NCBI GenBank assembly: GCA_005116955.1
Contig: SWDI01000005.1
Coordinates: forward strand, 62,001 to 126,000
Direction of reading: 5' to 3'
Origin: Nitrospira sp.
Lineage (GTDB): Bacteria; Nitrospirota; Nitrospiria; Nitrospirales; Nitrospiraceae
Length of the DNA: 64,000 nucleotides
The translations under genes were made by a program, and so were the position numbers. How positions within the stretch are numbered: position 1 is the stretch's first letter; every line of letters starts with the position of its first letter. This document shows positions 30,117 through 39,419 of this stretch, piece by piece. The notes below the pieces were generated by a model. It was not told the origin of the DNA. It saw nothing but the letters and a program-made list of their open reading frames with translations, and searched no databases.

Positions 30117-30860
30117 TTACACCATCAACATCCCGCCGTTCACGTGCAAGACATGACCGGTGATGTAGGCTGCATCCTCGGATACCAAAAACCGCACGGC
30201 TGCGGCAATATCCGCCGACGTACCCAAACGCCCCAACGGGATTTGCTTCAGAAGCGTGTCCTTCACATCAGCCGATAGGCCATGGGTCATAGCCGTGTCG
30301 ATAAACCCGGGCGCCACCGCATTCACTGTGACGTTACGGCTGGCATACTCCCGCCCGACGGTTTTTGTAAACCCAATCACCGCCGCCTTCGAAGCCGCGT
30401 AATTGGCCTGCCCCGCATTCCCAATGACCCCAACGATCGAGGCGATGTTGACGATGCGACCATACCGTTGCTTGGTCATCGGCTGCAAGACCGCTTTCGT
30501 GCAGTTAAACGTCCCGTTCAGATTGATCTGCAGCACCAGATTCCAATCTTCTTCCTTCATCCGTAACAACAAACCATCGCGAGTGATCCCGGCATTGTTG
30601 ACGAGGATGTCTACCTTCCCCCAGGCCTTCATGACTTGTTCAACCATCGCCTTGGTTTCATTAGCATCCGCCACGTTGACCTTGATGTTCAACGCTTTCC
30701 GACCGAGCTTTTCGACAGAGGCGACCGTTTCTACAGAGCGGCCAGGGTCCAGATCAGCGACGGCAATATCAGCCCCCGCTTGAGCGAGGCATTCAGCAAT
30801 AGCCCGGCCGATACCTTGTGCAGCGCCAGTGACAATAGCAGTTTTTCCTTGTAGTGACAT
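30117..30860 (-). CDS. fabG: 3-oxoacyl-[acyl-carrier-protein] reductase
   Basis: 247 residues, NADPH-dependent short-chain dehydrogenase. The cofactor loop [12 protein letters not shown], the NNAG motif and the catalytic YAASKAA (Tyr and Lys) are intact. It sits between fabD and acpP in the fatty-acid operon. Confidence 0.96.
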   Translation of the reverse strand: MSLQGKTAIVTGAAQGIGRAIAECLAQAGADIAVADLDPGRSVETVASVEKLGRKALNIKVNVADANETKAMVEQVMKAWGKVDILVNNAGITRDGLLLRMKEEDWNLVLQINLNGTFNCTKAVLQPMTKQRYGRIVNIASIVGVIGNAGQANYAASKAAVIGFTKTVGREYASRNVTVNAVAPGFIDTAMTHGLSADVKDTLLKQIPLGRLGTSADIAAAVRFLVSEDAAYITGHVLHVNGGMLMV

Positions 30861-30936
30861 TTCAGACCTTTCAGACCATACGTTATCAGGCTGACAGGGA
30901 ATTCGTCATCTGGTTTTCCATGCGAACAGTTTGGCC

Positions 30937-31872
30937 TTAGCTGACGGCCTTGAGTGTCGCGTCCAACGACTTTGGATCGTTTACATTCAACAGTTTCGCG
31001 TCAGGAAGGATTCGCCGAATCAATCCAGTCAAGACAGTGCCTGGGCCAATTTCGATAAACGTCGTGACACCCATTCTTCCCATTGTCTGCACGGTATCCT
31101 CCCACAGCACGGAAGAGGGCAGCTGACGGACCAGTGACGCCTGAATCTCGCCTGCCCGGCTGATTGCTTTGGCCTCTGCATTATTCACCAGAGGGGCACT
31201 CAAGTCCGACCACCGAACCGTGGTGAAATCCTTCGCCAATCGATCGGCGGCTTGCTGCATCAAAGGGGTATGAACCGGCACACTCACTGGCAAGGGGATG
31301 GCCTTTTTACAGCCATGCGTTTTAGCCAATTCGATGGCCCGTTCCACCGCCGCCCTTTCACCGGCAATGACCACCTGCCCAGGCGAATTGAAGTTTGCTG
31401 CCGCAACGACCCCGACCAATGACGCCATACGGCAGACTTCTTTGACAACCTCGGCGTTCAATCCCAACAAGGCCGCAACGAGACCGGTGCCTGGAGCTAC
31501 GGCTTCGGACATGTAGCGTCCCCGCTTCTGAACCAGGCCAACGGCATCACGAAAGGATACGCCGCCTGCCGCAACCATCGCTGAATACTCACCCAAACTA
31601 TGCCCCGCTACCACAACCGGCTTGATCCCGACCGGTTCAAACAGTTTCCACGCCGCCACACTACTCACAAGTAACGCCGGCTGGGTGAACTCCGTGAGGT
31701 TGAGTCGTTCAGCTGGTCCCGTGAAGCACAACTCGGCGATATCATACCCCAGGACCGTAGTGGCCTCATCATAGACGGATTTCAAGGAGGAATGCGCATC
31801 ATAGAGCGCCTTCCCCATCCCGACTGACTGAGAACCCTGTCCAGGGAAAACAAACCCGATTCCTAGAGCCAT
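30937..31872 (-). CDS. fabD: Malonyl-CoA:ACP transacylase
   Basis: 311 residues. It loads malonyl groups onto ACP. The N-terminal FPGQGSQ oxyanion loop and the nucleophile motif GHSLGEYSAM are present, with the conserved VPVHTPLM histidine later. It lies 76 bp upstream of fabG and follows fabH by about 124 bp, a gap that holds no gene. Confidence 0.96.
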   Translation of the reverse strand: MALGIGFVFPGQGSQSVGMGKALYDAHSSLKSVYDEATTVLGYDIAELCFTGPAERLNLTEFTQPALLVSSVAAWKLFEPVGIKPVVVAGHSLGEYSAMVAAGGVSFRDAVGLVQKRGRYMSEAVAPGTGLVAALLGLNAEVVKEVCRMASLVGVVAAANFNSPGQVVIAGERAAVERAIELAKTHGCKKAIPLPVSVPVHTPLMQQAADRLAKDFTTVRWSDLSAPLVNNAEAKAISRAGEIQASLVRQLPSSVLWEDTVQTMGRMGVTTFIEIGPGTVLTGLIRRILPDAKLLNVNDPKSLDATLKAVS

Positions 31873-31996
31873 GGGGGGTTAGATATCTTCGAAATGCTGT
31901 GTAAAGTCAACGGGAAAAGTTGTCACAAGCCGCCACCTTCCCACAATCACGAGACGTCCACATCGGAATGGCCCTGGATCTCGACCTGGTTGTTCT

Positions 31997-32971
31997 CTAC
32001 CATCGGATGACCGCAGAGGCCCAGGTTAATCCTGCCCCAAACGCCCCGAGCATCACCAACGAGCCATCCTTGATACGCCCCTCACGAACCGCTTCATCCA
32101 AGGCGATCGGAATTGACGCGGCGGAAGTATTCCCATATCGCTCGACGTTCAGCATGACCTTTTCGATCGGAAGGCCGAGCCGTTCCATCACCGCCTTGAG
32201 AATTCGAATATTGGCCTGGTGGGGCACATAGAGGTCGATATCTTCCACACGAAGATGATTCGCTGCCAGTGTCGAGCGGGCGATCTCTTCCAAACTGCGT
32301 ACTGCAACTTTGAACGTCTCGTTCCCTTTCATCTTGATGTACTGCAGTCGCTCGTCGATCACTTTTTCGGAGGGTGGAGTACGGGAGCCTCCTCCCGGCA
32401 CCATGATCAGCTCACAGAGCGTCCCGTCGGAGCGAAGGTGAGTCGAGAGGATCCCTCGTTCTCCATCGCTGGCACTGACAACGGCCGCACCAGCCCCATC
32501 CCCAAACAGCACGCAGGTGTTCCGGTCGGTCCAATCGGTAATAGCAGACATCACCTCTGATCCAATGACCAAGACATGACGCATCCCCGTTTTAATGTAC
32601 GCATCTGCTACCGAGAGCGCGTAGACAAATCCACAGCAGGCGGCCGACAGATCGCACGCCGCGGCTTTGGTCGCACCAAGTTGATGCTGGACAAGACAGG
32701 CCGTGGCAGGGAGCGGATAATCACCCGTACAGGTGGCGACCAAAATCATGTCGAGATCGGTTGCCGCCAGACCCGCCGCCGTCAACGCTCGTTTCCCGGC
32801 CTGAACCGCCAAATCCGAACAGGCTTCTCCGGTGGCTGCAATCCGCCGCTCTCGGATTCCGGTCCGTTCACGAATCCATTCATCAGACGTGGCCACCATG
32901 CGTTCAAGATCCGCATTCGTCAGCACTCTGGCAGGCACATAAGAGCCGATCCCCGCAATGCAGGCTTTCAT
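31997..32971 (-). CDS. fabH: 3-oxoacyl-[acyl-carrier-protein] synthase III
   Basis: 324 residues, starts fatty-acid synthesis by condensing acetyl-CoA with malonyl-ACP. The active Cys is in the DLSAACCGFVYAL segment, with His in VPHQANIRIL and Asn in the ERYGNTSAASIP segment. ATGA overlap with plsX indicates translational coupling. Confidence 0.97.
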   Translation of the reverse strand: MKACIAGIGSYVPARVLTNADLERMVATSDEWIRERTGIRERRIAATGEACSDLAVQAGKRALTAAGLAATDLDMILVATCTGDYPLPATACLVQHQLGATKAAACDLSAACCGFVYALSVADAYIKTGMRHVLVIGSEVMSAITDWTDRNTCVLFGDGAGAAVVSASDGERGILSTHLRSDGTLCELIMVPGGGSRTPPSEKVIDERLQYIKMKGNETFKVAVRSLEEIARSTLAANHLRVEDIDLYVPHQANIRILKAVMERLGLPIEKVMLNVERYGNTSAASIPIALDEAVREGRIKDGSLVMLGAFGAGLTWASAVIRW

Positions 32972-33987
32972 GGCGTCTCTTCTACCACCGGCTGGGATTG
33001 ACTCTCTTCAATGTCCCGTTGAATCAGCTCGTGCACATGGCCTTCCGCCATGCGCTTGGCTCGTCGAATCGCGTTCTTAATAGCCTTCGCAGATGATCGG
33101 CCATGACAAATCATTGTAATTCCGTTGACGCCCAATAATGGAGCACCGCCGAACTCTGCATAGTCCGTTTTCCGTTTCAGATTCATCAACGGCCCGGCCA
33201 TCAACGGATACGCGAGGCGACCGATAAAACTGCCCGCGATCTCCTTGAGCAACAGCTTCTTAATCATCTCAGCCACGCCTTCGGAAATCTTTAAGGCGAC
33301 GTTCCCGATAAACCCGTCGCAGACGACAATATCGGCAATGCCGCTATACACATCGCGCCCCTCGACATTCCCTATAAAATTCATTGAACTGCCTTTGAGG
33401 AGCTTGAACGCTTCTTTGGTGACTTCGTTGCCCTTGCTGTCCTCTTCGCCAATACTCAGAAGACCGACACGGGGATTCGGTTTCCCGAGCAAATGCTTCC
33501 CATACTCATGGCCCATCACAGCGAATTGCTCGAGGTGCTTGGCGGTGCAGTCGACGTTGGCCCCCACATCGAGCATAATCGCTTCCCCGCCCAGCGTCGG
33601 CAGACTGGTGGCAATCGCAGGCCGCTCCACCCCCTTCGTCAGTCCTAACACGAAGAACGACGCCACCATGCTCGCCCCGGTGTTCCCGGGGCTCACGACC
33701 CCGTGGGCATAGCCGTTCTTGACCAACTCAGTCGCCACCCAAATCGACGAGTCCCGCTTCTTCCGAGCGACAGCGGCCGGCGACTCATGCATTCCGACGA
33801 CCTGAGACGCATGCCGAATGGTGAGGCGTGAATCGTGACTGGACTGACGCTCACATTCCTGTTTTAGGGTTGTTTCGTCACCGACGAGAATGACCTCGAC
33901 GTCAAACTCTTTCACCGCCTGAAGAGCACCCTCGACACACGGTGCAGGGCCATGATCCCCCCCCACCGCGTCGAGCGCGATCGTCAT
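32968..33987 (-). CDS. plsX: Phosphate acyltransferase
   Basis: 339 residues. It makes acyl-phosphate from acyl-ACP for phospholipid synthesis. The N-terminal ALDAVGGDHGP, GNTGA and the VCDGFIGNVALK segment are typical. ATG 33987 is preferred because it gives the usual N-terminus; a GTG at 34005 is the alternative. It lies in the usual rpmF-plsX-fabH order. Confidence 0.95.
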   Translation of the reverse strand: MTIALDAVGGDHGPAPCVEGALQAVKEFDVEVILVGDETTLKQECERQSSHDSRLTIRHASQVVGMHESPAAVARKKRDSSIWVATELVKNGYAHGVVSPGNTGASMVASFFVLGLTKGVERPAIATSLPTLGGEAIMLDVGANVDCTAKHLEQFAVMGHEYGKHLLGKPNPRVGLLSIGEEDSKGNEVTKEAFKLLKGSSMNFIGNVEGRDVYSGIADIVVCDGFIGNVALKISEGVAEMIKKLLLKEIAGSFIGRLAYPLMAGPLMNLKRKTDYAEFGGAPLLGVNGITMICHGRSSAKAIKNAIRRAKRMAEGHVHELIQRDIEESQSQPVVEETP

Positions 33988-34103
33988 GCGAGATGGTGTA
34001 CTCACGGATGGTGTTGGAAAGACTGGCTGAACACGCGTCGCCCCCTGGGCTCACGTCAGACGTGCTGGGAAACTCGCGCCATGGACCGAATTGGACAACC
34101 TGC

Positions 34104-34289
34104 TCACGCCTCTTCGACCTGAATGACGGCCTTGCCTTTATAGGTCCCACAGTTCAAACAGGTGTAATGCGGAAGCTTCATCTCGTGGCACTGTGGACAC
34201 ACCGCCATCCCCGGAGGGGTCATACGCAGCTTTTGGGTACGACGCTTGTCGCGTCTCGCCCGTGAATGTTTATGTTTTGGATTGGGCAT
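34104..34289 (-). CDS. rpmF: 50S ribosomal protein L32
   Basis: 61 residues. Basic N-terminus (PNPKHKHSRARRDKRR) and a zinc ribbon with CPQC and CLNC pairs, so this is the zinc-binding form of L32. It lies between yceD and plsX, the common bacterial arrangement. Confidence 0.97.
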   Translation of the reverse strand: MPNPKHKHSRARRDKRRTQKLRMTPPGMAVCPQCHEMKLPHYTCLNCGTYKGKAVIQVEEA

Positions 34290-34324
34290 GATGACTCCTT
34301 CTTCTGTTCGATTCGGACCACCCC

Positions 34325-34924
34325 TCAGCGCTCACCGGGGTCCCTCAGCTTTTCTTTCATCGTCCGCAACACCTGAAACGGGTTTCCCGTCTGCTCTTCA
34401 CTGCAACAACACGGACCTGCATTCAAATCTTTCCCACAACGAGGACAGAGGCCGAGACATTCGGCGGAACACAGCGGGTGCATCGGCGAAGCAAGGATCA
34501 ATTGTTCCCGCAACATCGGCGCCAGTTCCAGATGATCGCCCACATAGTAATACAGATCATCATTCTGCTCTTCAGGCTCGGCCTCAACTGCCGGCGTCTC
34601 TTTTCTATGCCGTGAATCGGTTCGCTTTGCGGCAGTCGTCACCGCCTTTATCTTGGTTTCACGTTCATAGGCCGCATGGATGGAAAAGGCCATCGGCTCG
34701 TCAAAATCATTGAGGCAGCGCACACATTGACGGATCGCCGTTCCTTCCACCACTCCAGTCACGCAAATCGTGCGATCAACCGCGCGAAGATCAAGTCCGA
34801 TCGCCAAGGGCCCTCGAATGCACACATCCGCATCCGTCAGTTCCAACTCTTCGCCCGTCAAATCTCCCGACAGCGAGAGCCCCTCTGCCGTGATATCCGC
34901 GATTTTCGGTATCAACACATCCAT
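34325..34924 (-). CDS. yceD: YceD/DUF177 family protein, 23S rRNA accumulation
   Basis: 199 residues from ATG 34924; an upstream in-frame start would add 19 residues. YceD proteins are linked to 23S rRNA processing and nearly always precede rpmF, as here. CVRCLNDF is in the middle, and a Cys-rich C-terminus (CSAECLGLCPRCGKDLNAG then CCCS) is typical, with extra Cys that may bind zinc. Confidence 0.88.
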   Translation of the reverse strand: MDVLIPKIADITAEGLSLSGDLTGEELELTDADVCIRGPLAIGLDLRAVDRTICVTGVVEGTAIRQCVRCLNDFDEPMAFSIHAAYERETKIKAVTTAAKRTDSRHRKETPAVEAEPEEQNDDLYYYVGDHLELAPMLREQLILASPMHPLCSAECLGLCPRCGKDLNAGPCCCSEEQTGNPFQVLRTMKEKLRDPGER

Positions 34925-34986
34925 GGTCACCCCCGACAGCGTGCCGCTGCCCCATCCTGATGCATCGAAATCGCCTTTCACGTTCG

Positions 34987-35235
34987 TTATCGCTCCTCGG
35001 CAAAGCTAATGATAGCGATATGCCGAGCCCGCTTGACAGCCACCGTCAGTTCACGCTGATGCCGCATGCAATTCCCGGAAATACGGCGCGGAACAATGCG
35101 TCCTCGCTCCGACAGAAAATTCCTGAGCAGACCGGCGTCTTTGAAATCAATCGGCGCCTTTTCCAAACAAAACCTGCAGGGACGCCTTCGCTGAAATAAT
35201 CGCCCCCCGCCACGTTCGTTTTCACCTCGATCCAT
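34987..35235 (-). CDS. rpsR: 30S ribosomal protein S18
   Basis: 82 residues. The core [15 protein letters not shown] and [19 protein letters not shown] are characteristic of S18, including the Cys residues of the zinc-binding form. It follows ssb in the conserved rpsF-ssb-rpsR order. Confidence 0.96.
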   Translation of the reverse strand: MDRGENERGGGRLFQRRRPCRFCLEKAPIDFKDAGLLRNFLSERGRIVPRRISGNCMRHQRELTVAVKRARHIAIISFAEER

Positions 35236-35258
35236 ACTGCCTCCTCATGCGCTTGGCA

Positions 35259-35657
35259 TTAACCTTCTTCGCCCATTTCATAGCCGGGCTCGTCGTGCAC
35301 CGGAGGTTCGGCACTTGCGCCGCTGTCCTGACGCTTCGGCATGAATGTCACCGTCTGCGCGACCACTTCATGCTTGCTGCGCTTTTGCCCATCTTCGGTT
35401 TCCCATCGGCGCTGCTGTAACCGACCTTCGACAATCGCCCCGTTGCCCTTACTGAGATACTGCCCGCAATGTTCCGCCTGCTTCCCGAACACTACGATAT
35501 CGACAAAGCAGACCTCTTCCTTCAGATCGTCACCCTGCTTAAACCGACGGCTCACGGCCAAGCCAAAACTCGCCACTGGGGTCCCGCTCGGCGTATACCG
35601 GAGCTCAGGATTCCGAGTGAGATTTCCCATCAGAATGACTTTGTTAAACCCGGCCAC
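35259..35657 (-). CDS. ssb: Single-stranded DNA-binding protein
   Basis: 132 residues: an OB-fold (NKVILMGNLTRNPELRYTPSG) followed by a short acidic tail. The tail ends GYEMGEEG rather than the DDDIPF-type tip that recruits partner proteins in many SSBs, so partner binding may differ or a second SSB may exist elsewhere. Its start overlaps the end of rpsF by 14 bp. Confidence 0.94.
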   Translation of the reverse strand: MAGFNKVILMGNLTRNPELRYTPSGTPVASFGLAVSRRFKQGDDLKEEVCFVDIVVFGKQAEHCGQYLSKGNGAIVEGRLQQRRWETEDGQKRSKHEVVAQTVTFMPKRQDSGASAEPPVHDEPGYEMGEEG

Positions 35658-35991
35658 CGTCAGACTCCTGCGCTGAGGCTTCTACTGGATGCCGTTCCAC
35701 CAAAGGTTTCTCGTGATGGATCGTCAGAAACTTGATGATGTTGTCTTCCAATCGATAGGCCCGTTCGAGTTCACCGACGGTGTTGTTCGGCGCCTTAAAA
35801 TAGAAATAGGCGTAGGTCCCCTTCCGCTCGCGACGCACTTCGTAGGCGAGTTTTTTCTTTCCTAAATTCTCGGCTTTGATGAATTGTGCGCCGGTCTTAT
35901 CGGCGACGCTTTTCATCTTGTCGATGAGCGTCTTCGTCTCCTCGTCGGAAACAGACGTACGAATAATGAAGAGAGACTCGTAGAGCTCCAT
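35644..35991 (-). CDS. rpsF: 30S ribosomal protein S6
   Basis: 115 residues, standard S6 fold (ELYESLFIIRTSVSDEE, GKKKLAYEVRRERKGTYAYFYF). First gene of the long operon reaching to the cyclophilin gene. A promoter candidate lies about 80-110 bp upstream. GGAGG is at good distance from the ATG. An S6:S18 autoregulatory leader is possible in this position but its conserved motif was not confirmed. Confidence 0.96.
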   Translation of the reverse strand: MELYESLFIIRTSVSDEETKTLIDKMKSVADKTGAQFIKAENLGKKKLAYEVRRERKGTYAYFYFKAPNNTVGELERAYRLEDNIIKFLTIHHEKPLVERHPVEASAQESDGGRV

Positions 35992-36000
35992 GCAGCGATC

Positions 36001-36858
36001 CTCCTGGACAAAGGCCCCCGAACCAGTCGAGAGCGAGGTGTAGGGTGCCTATTTGGCGTAAAGAACGGTGGACCGTAGCACAGGGGAGAAACGACTGTCA
36101 AACAAAGCAGTCCCGAAGTCGCCAAGATTCAGGTGTTTCTTCATTTGGGTGCCCTACGGTACACTGGGGTTACCGATCAGGATGCGGTCATGAATCTCTC
36201 GCGATCAAAAGCTTCACCCCCTCTCATCAAACTGGTGAGACAACTTGCCGCTCGGGGCAAAACGGCTATACCGTTCCAGCTCCATATCAGAACCGCCGAA
36301 CTGGCCCCACACACCAGAAGAGGGACTGAGACAGAGTCTTGCGCTGTCCGACCTTGGTCATCGACACTTGCTCAAACGCACCAGGATTGACCATTAGAAT
36401 CTTTCCCTTGAGGCCATTCACAAAATCACCTATCAGTAGATTTTCGCTTAGCAACAGCTTCGCTCATCGCTCCGATTCCGTTCTTCCATCTGAAGCCCCT
36501 GTGGCACCAATCACGCTTCATCCACTTGAAGACGTCTACATGACTGACCGGGCGAAATGGTTGGGCATCTGGAGAGAACGGCAGTACATCCAAGATCAGA
36601 TTGACCCTCCGAGTTCCTGAGCCTTCAGTCAGTTCCAAACACCGTTCCCTTTCACACTATTCCCCAAAATCTATCGCCGCTATTACCATCTGCTCTCCCC
36701 AAACCGGCACTACGTCGTCCATGGGCTGCTGGTAGAAAGCTTCGGTGTCGCGACGCTGACCGTATTCGATCTTCAACCGCTGGAGCCGACAATTAGCAAC
36801 AAACGTCACCAACTAGCCAGGCATGAGCATGTTAACGATTGACGCACTTCCAGGCCTG
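36001..36858. other. Gene-poor, probably decayed stretch of about 860 bp
   Basis: It holds the rpsF promoter at its left end, then no frame with a convincing start and family resemblance. Short overlapping frames occur on both strands. One 73-codon stop-free stretch on the plus strand (36621-36842) has a protein-like composition (FPKIYRRYYHLL, YVVHGLLVESFG) but no start codon, suggesting the tail of a decayed gene. Confidence 0.5.
36072..36101 (-). promoter_or_regulatory. Promoter candidate for rpsF operon
   Basis: On the minus strand a perfect TTGACA (36101-36096) is separated by 18 bp from TACGGT (36077-36072), a weak -10. It predicts a leader of roughly 75 bases before rpsF. Confidence 0.5.
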
Positions 36859-36932
36859 TGAGCCGATCTCAATCTTTATTCGGCTCATGTTTAATGCTTT
36901 AATGAGCCGAATAACTGCTATAATCGGCTCAT
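36859..36932 (+). promoter_or_regulatory. Nested inverted repeats and promoter of the fic gene
   Basis: Four copies of a GAGCCGA-type word form two nested palindromes. The inner pair is perfect: ATTCGGCTCAT (36878-36888) and ATGAGCCGAAT (36902-36912), spacer 13. The outer pair is TGAGCCGAT (36859-36867) and ATCGGCTCAT (36923-36932), the last overlapping the ATG. A perfect -10, TATAAT, is at 36919-36924, only 6 bases before the ATG, with no ribosome-binding site, so the mRNA is probably leaderless. Confidence 0.8.
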
Positions 36933-38031
36933 GTCTTACAACTGGCAACAACCAGACTGGCCTGCATTTCACTATGACCTCTCCGGAATTGAGGAGGCCC
37001 TCTTCACGCTTGCCGAAAAAACCGGTCGGGCCAGCGGACTCTTGAAGGGACTGACGGCCGATGCGCAGATGGAGGCAACGATTGAAATGATGGTGGTCGA
37101 AGCGATCAAGACCTCTGCAATCGAAGGTGAACTGCTCAGCCGTAAAGATATCATGTCTTCGATGCGCAAAAATCTTGGACTAGAGACCGGCCATCTCACT
37201 GGGGACAAGCGTGCCCAAGGCACCGCCGAGCTGATGCTCACGGTCCGTAACAGTTTTGCCGACTCCCTGTCGGAAAAGACGCTGTTCGACTGGCACCGGT
37301 TGATCATGACCGGACACCGGCATGTCGCTGCGGGGCAATGGCGAACCCATGCCGAACCGATGCAGGTTGTATCCGGCGCGGTGGGTCATGAGCAGGTACA
37401 TTTCGAAGCACCACCGTCGTCACATATCCCGAAAGAAATGGCGCGGTTTATCCATTGGTTCAACGACACGGCGCCAGGTAGGTCGAACGAAATCCGCAAG
37501 GCCGCCGTTCGCTCGGCCATCACGCACCTCTATTTCGAATCAATCCATCCCTTTGAAGACGGCAACGGACGGATTGGGAGAGCGCTGTCGGAAAAGGCCT
37601 TGTCGCAGGGACTCGGCCGACCTGCCTTGCTCAGCCTGTCACGCGCAATTGAGGCTAAGAGGAATGACTATTACGACGCACTCAAAGAAGGGCAGCAATC
37701 GAGCGATGTCACTCCGTGGGTCACCTGGTTCGTCAACATAGTGCTAGAGGCTCAGAGCCAGGCTGAAGAGCTGATTGATTTTACTCTCAAGAAGACGCGA
37801 CTCTTCGACCAGGTTCGAGATCAGCTCAATGAGCGCCAGATCCAGATCCTTCGCCGCATGCTGGAAGAAGGCCCAGATGGCTTCGAGGGTGGTATGAGTG
37901 CCAAGAAATACATAACCATCACCGGCGCATCCAAAGCCACGGCCACACGGGATTTACAAGACCTGGCCGAGAAGCATATCCTCGTCCCCACTGGAGGCGG
38001 ACGAAGCACGCATTACAAAGTTAATCTGTAG
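36931..38031 (+). CDS. Fic family protein with C-terminal winged-helix-like domain
   Basis: 366 residues. An N-terminal DUF4172-like helical part (YNWQQPDWPAFHYD) carries the inhibitory motif T61-SAI-E65-G66. The Fic core has the full catalytic motif H206-PFEDGNGRIGR217, so AMP (or another nucleotide) transfer from ATP to a protein hydroxyl is expected, held in check by Glu65. The last roughly 90 residues (NERQIQILRRMLEEG, then GASKATATRDLQDLAEK) look like a winged helix-turn-helix that could bind the repeats at its own promoter. It starts at ATG 36931 inside the last repeat copy. The target protein is unknown. It sits in an accessory patch. Confidence 0.92.
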   Translation: MSYNWQQPDWPAFHYDLSGIEEALFTLAEKTGRASGLLKGLTADAQMEATIEMMVVEAIKTSAIEGELLSRKDIMSSMRKNLGLETGHLTGDKRAQGTAELMLTVRNSFADSLSEKTLFDWHRLIMTGHRHVAAGQWRTHAEPMQVVSGAVGHEQVHFEAPPSSHIPKEMARFIHWFNDTAPGRSNEIRKAAVRSAITHLYFESIHPFEDGNGRIGRALSEKALSQGLGRPALLSLSRAIEAKRNDYYDALKEGQQSSDVTPWVTWFVNIVLEAQSQAEELIDFTLKKTRLFDQVRDQLNERQIQILRRMLEEGPDGFEGGMSAKKYITITGASKATATRDLQDLAEKHILVPTGGGRSTHYKVNL

Positions 38032-38184
38032 CCTCACGACTAACAACCTGAAGCGCGCCAGTTTAGCAGCAGAATTGAGCAGGCCGGCGATGGACTAGAC
38101 ACGACCCACCCCCAGATTTCCTCACGTGTGTCCTCATGCCGGCACTCATTGACGTCAGCCCAAATCTTGTTATGCTTGAACTCG
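38032..38184. other. Short gap downstream of fic
   Basis: No gene and no clear terminator were seen. A weak promoter-like TTGTTATGCTTGAACT is close to the next ORF. Confidence 0.3.
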
Positions 38185-38511
38185 ATGAGAACCATTCTCG
38201 TTCAATTCAGCGCCATCTTGTCGATCGTCATCGTGGCCACCGTGGTCTCGGCACAAAGTCCTGATTCATCATCACTTCAACCGCGCACAGGTCGTGCTAT
38301 TCAGAGCGACACCCCGCTCCCGATGCAAACCAGACGCAGGCGTTGCAATCCCGCCTCCACCAGATGCCAACTCCCACGCCATCGCGTGCAACCCACAGAC
38401 TCTGACCTCAATCAACGGACCGAAGCAGGCGCTCGGTTGAGACACGAAAGCTCGTTGAATACCTGCAGCCGTACCGGGGCGAGCATCGAAAGTCCATCGA
38501 CCAAGCCATAA
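38185..38511 (+). CDS. Possible secreted small protein, may be degraded
   Basis: 108 residues. The N-terminus is a credible signal peptide (ILSIVIVATVVSA, cleavage likely before QSPDSSS). The remainder is Arg/Pro/Ser-rich with no recognised domain and looks out of frame in its second half. It lies in a decayed region beside the tpm pseudogene, so it may be a frameshifted remnant. Confidence 0.35.
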   Translation: MRTILVQFSAILSIVIVATVVSAQSPDSSSLQPRTGRAIQSDTPLPMQTRRRRCNPASTRCQLPRHRVQPTDSDLNQRTEAGARLRHESSLNTCSRTGASIESPSTKP

Positions 38512-38639
38512 TACCTGTACTCGCCACCGGCTTTTGTTTACGAGAACAGATCACGCCAGCGATGCACGAAAGTCGGGTAGACCGAGGCTGGCTTGATTCA
38601 CGATGCGAGAAATGTGTCAGGACCCACCCTCTGGCTATC

Positions 38640-38870
38640 CTTCATCCCCCTCATATTGTCTTCTCTCGCCACTGCCCTTTAGGATGGCCCTCGCAGCCAA
38701 CTGACCGTTTATCCTCTGAGGGATTCTCATGGATGCAAGCTTTTAGCACAACCGTTGGCAGACGAACCAGACAGGATGGCACGAGCGTGCCGTCAACCCA
38801 CTGCTGATCACCCACTTCCCTTCCCTGAACCTGGCTCCAGGCGGTCGAGTGTTTGTCTCGCTCTGAAGGA
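38640..38870 (+). pseudogene. Truncated tpm pseudogene (5' fragment with leader)
   Basis: This segment repeats the leader and first 46 codons of the intact tpm gene at 39956. From ATG 38729 to 38866 about 120 of 138 bases match by eye, and the similarity extends upstream through the CTGCCCTTTAGGATGGC stretch. Codon 6 is TAG (38744-38746) where the intact gene has TGG, and codon 46 is TGA (38864-38866) where it has TGC. Similarity then ends. It is a dead duplicate that has lost its 3' part; the nucleotidyltransferase cassette lies between the two copies. Confidence 0.85.
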
Positions 38871-38918
38871 AAAAGCGGGGTCGGTTCTTGACTTTGCACT
38901 GCCTCAGGTCAACCTGCG

Positions 38919-39419
38919 TTATCTGGAGTCGGTTGTGTGACGTGACGCTCGCATCACCTCAAGCGCACGCTCAATGATGATGCGGTCTGGAACGTCTTTT
39001 TCACGAAGTGTTTGTTTGGTGAGAAGAAGTCCTTCCAGATTGATGGTGCTCACCGGAATGCCTTCGAACGTAATAGTTTGAGCATAAGGTCGGAGCGTTT
39101 CATAGGTCTGGCCGTTGGCATTGAGCAGAACGTCCACGACAAAGGCATCGGCGACTCGGATGTTTTCACCCTCTTCGAACCAGGCTGGTTCGATCTCCTT
39201 GGCCGCTTGATCAGGAAGAATCAACAGGGCTTCTTTGACTCGCTGTCCCGCCATGGCAGAAGCCGGAACGACAATATCAATATCGGTCGTTGCCCGTTGG
39301 TAGCCATGCGCTGCAAGCGCATAGCCGCCTATCAAGAAATAGTCTACGTGATGTTGATTCAGAGAACGTAAGAGAGCTTTGAGATCCTCAAGCGTGGCGG
39401 GTCGGCTGTACTCTTCCAT
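38919..39419 (-). CDS. Nucleotidyltransferase (AbiEii/MNT-like) of a two-gene cassette
   Basis: 166 residues. The polymerase-beta-type motif is intact: GGYALAAHGYQRATTDIDIV (Gly31-Gly32, Asp46, Asp48), with a possible third acidic residue in FVVDVLLNA. Such small nucleotidyltransferases occur as toxins or as antitoxin-like enzymes in two-gene cassettes, and also as resistance enzymes, so the activity is uncertain. ATG 39419 overlaps the stop of the upstream 73-residue gene by one base (a GTG one codon earlier is possible). Confidence 0.8.
   Translation of the reverse strand: MEEYSRPATLEDLKALLRSLNQHHVDYFLIGGYALAAHGYQRATTDIDIVVPASAMAGQRVKEALLILPDQAAKEIEPAWFEEGENIRVADAFVVDVLLNANGQTYETLRPYAQTITFEGIPVSTINLEGLLLTKQTLREKDVPDRIIIERALEVMRASRHTTDSR

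Noticed and set aside
35992..36095. S6:S18 autoregulatory leader before rpsF
   Set aside because: The position is right, but the conserved CCG-bulge hairpin could not be identified with confidence; a covariance-model search would decide.
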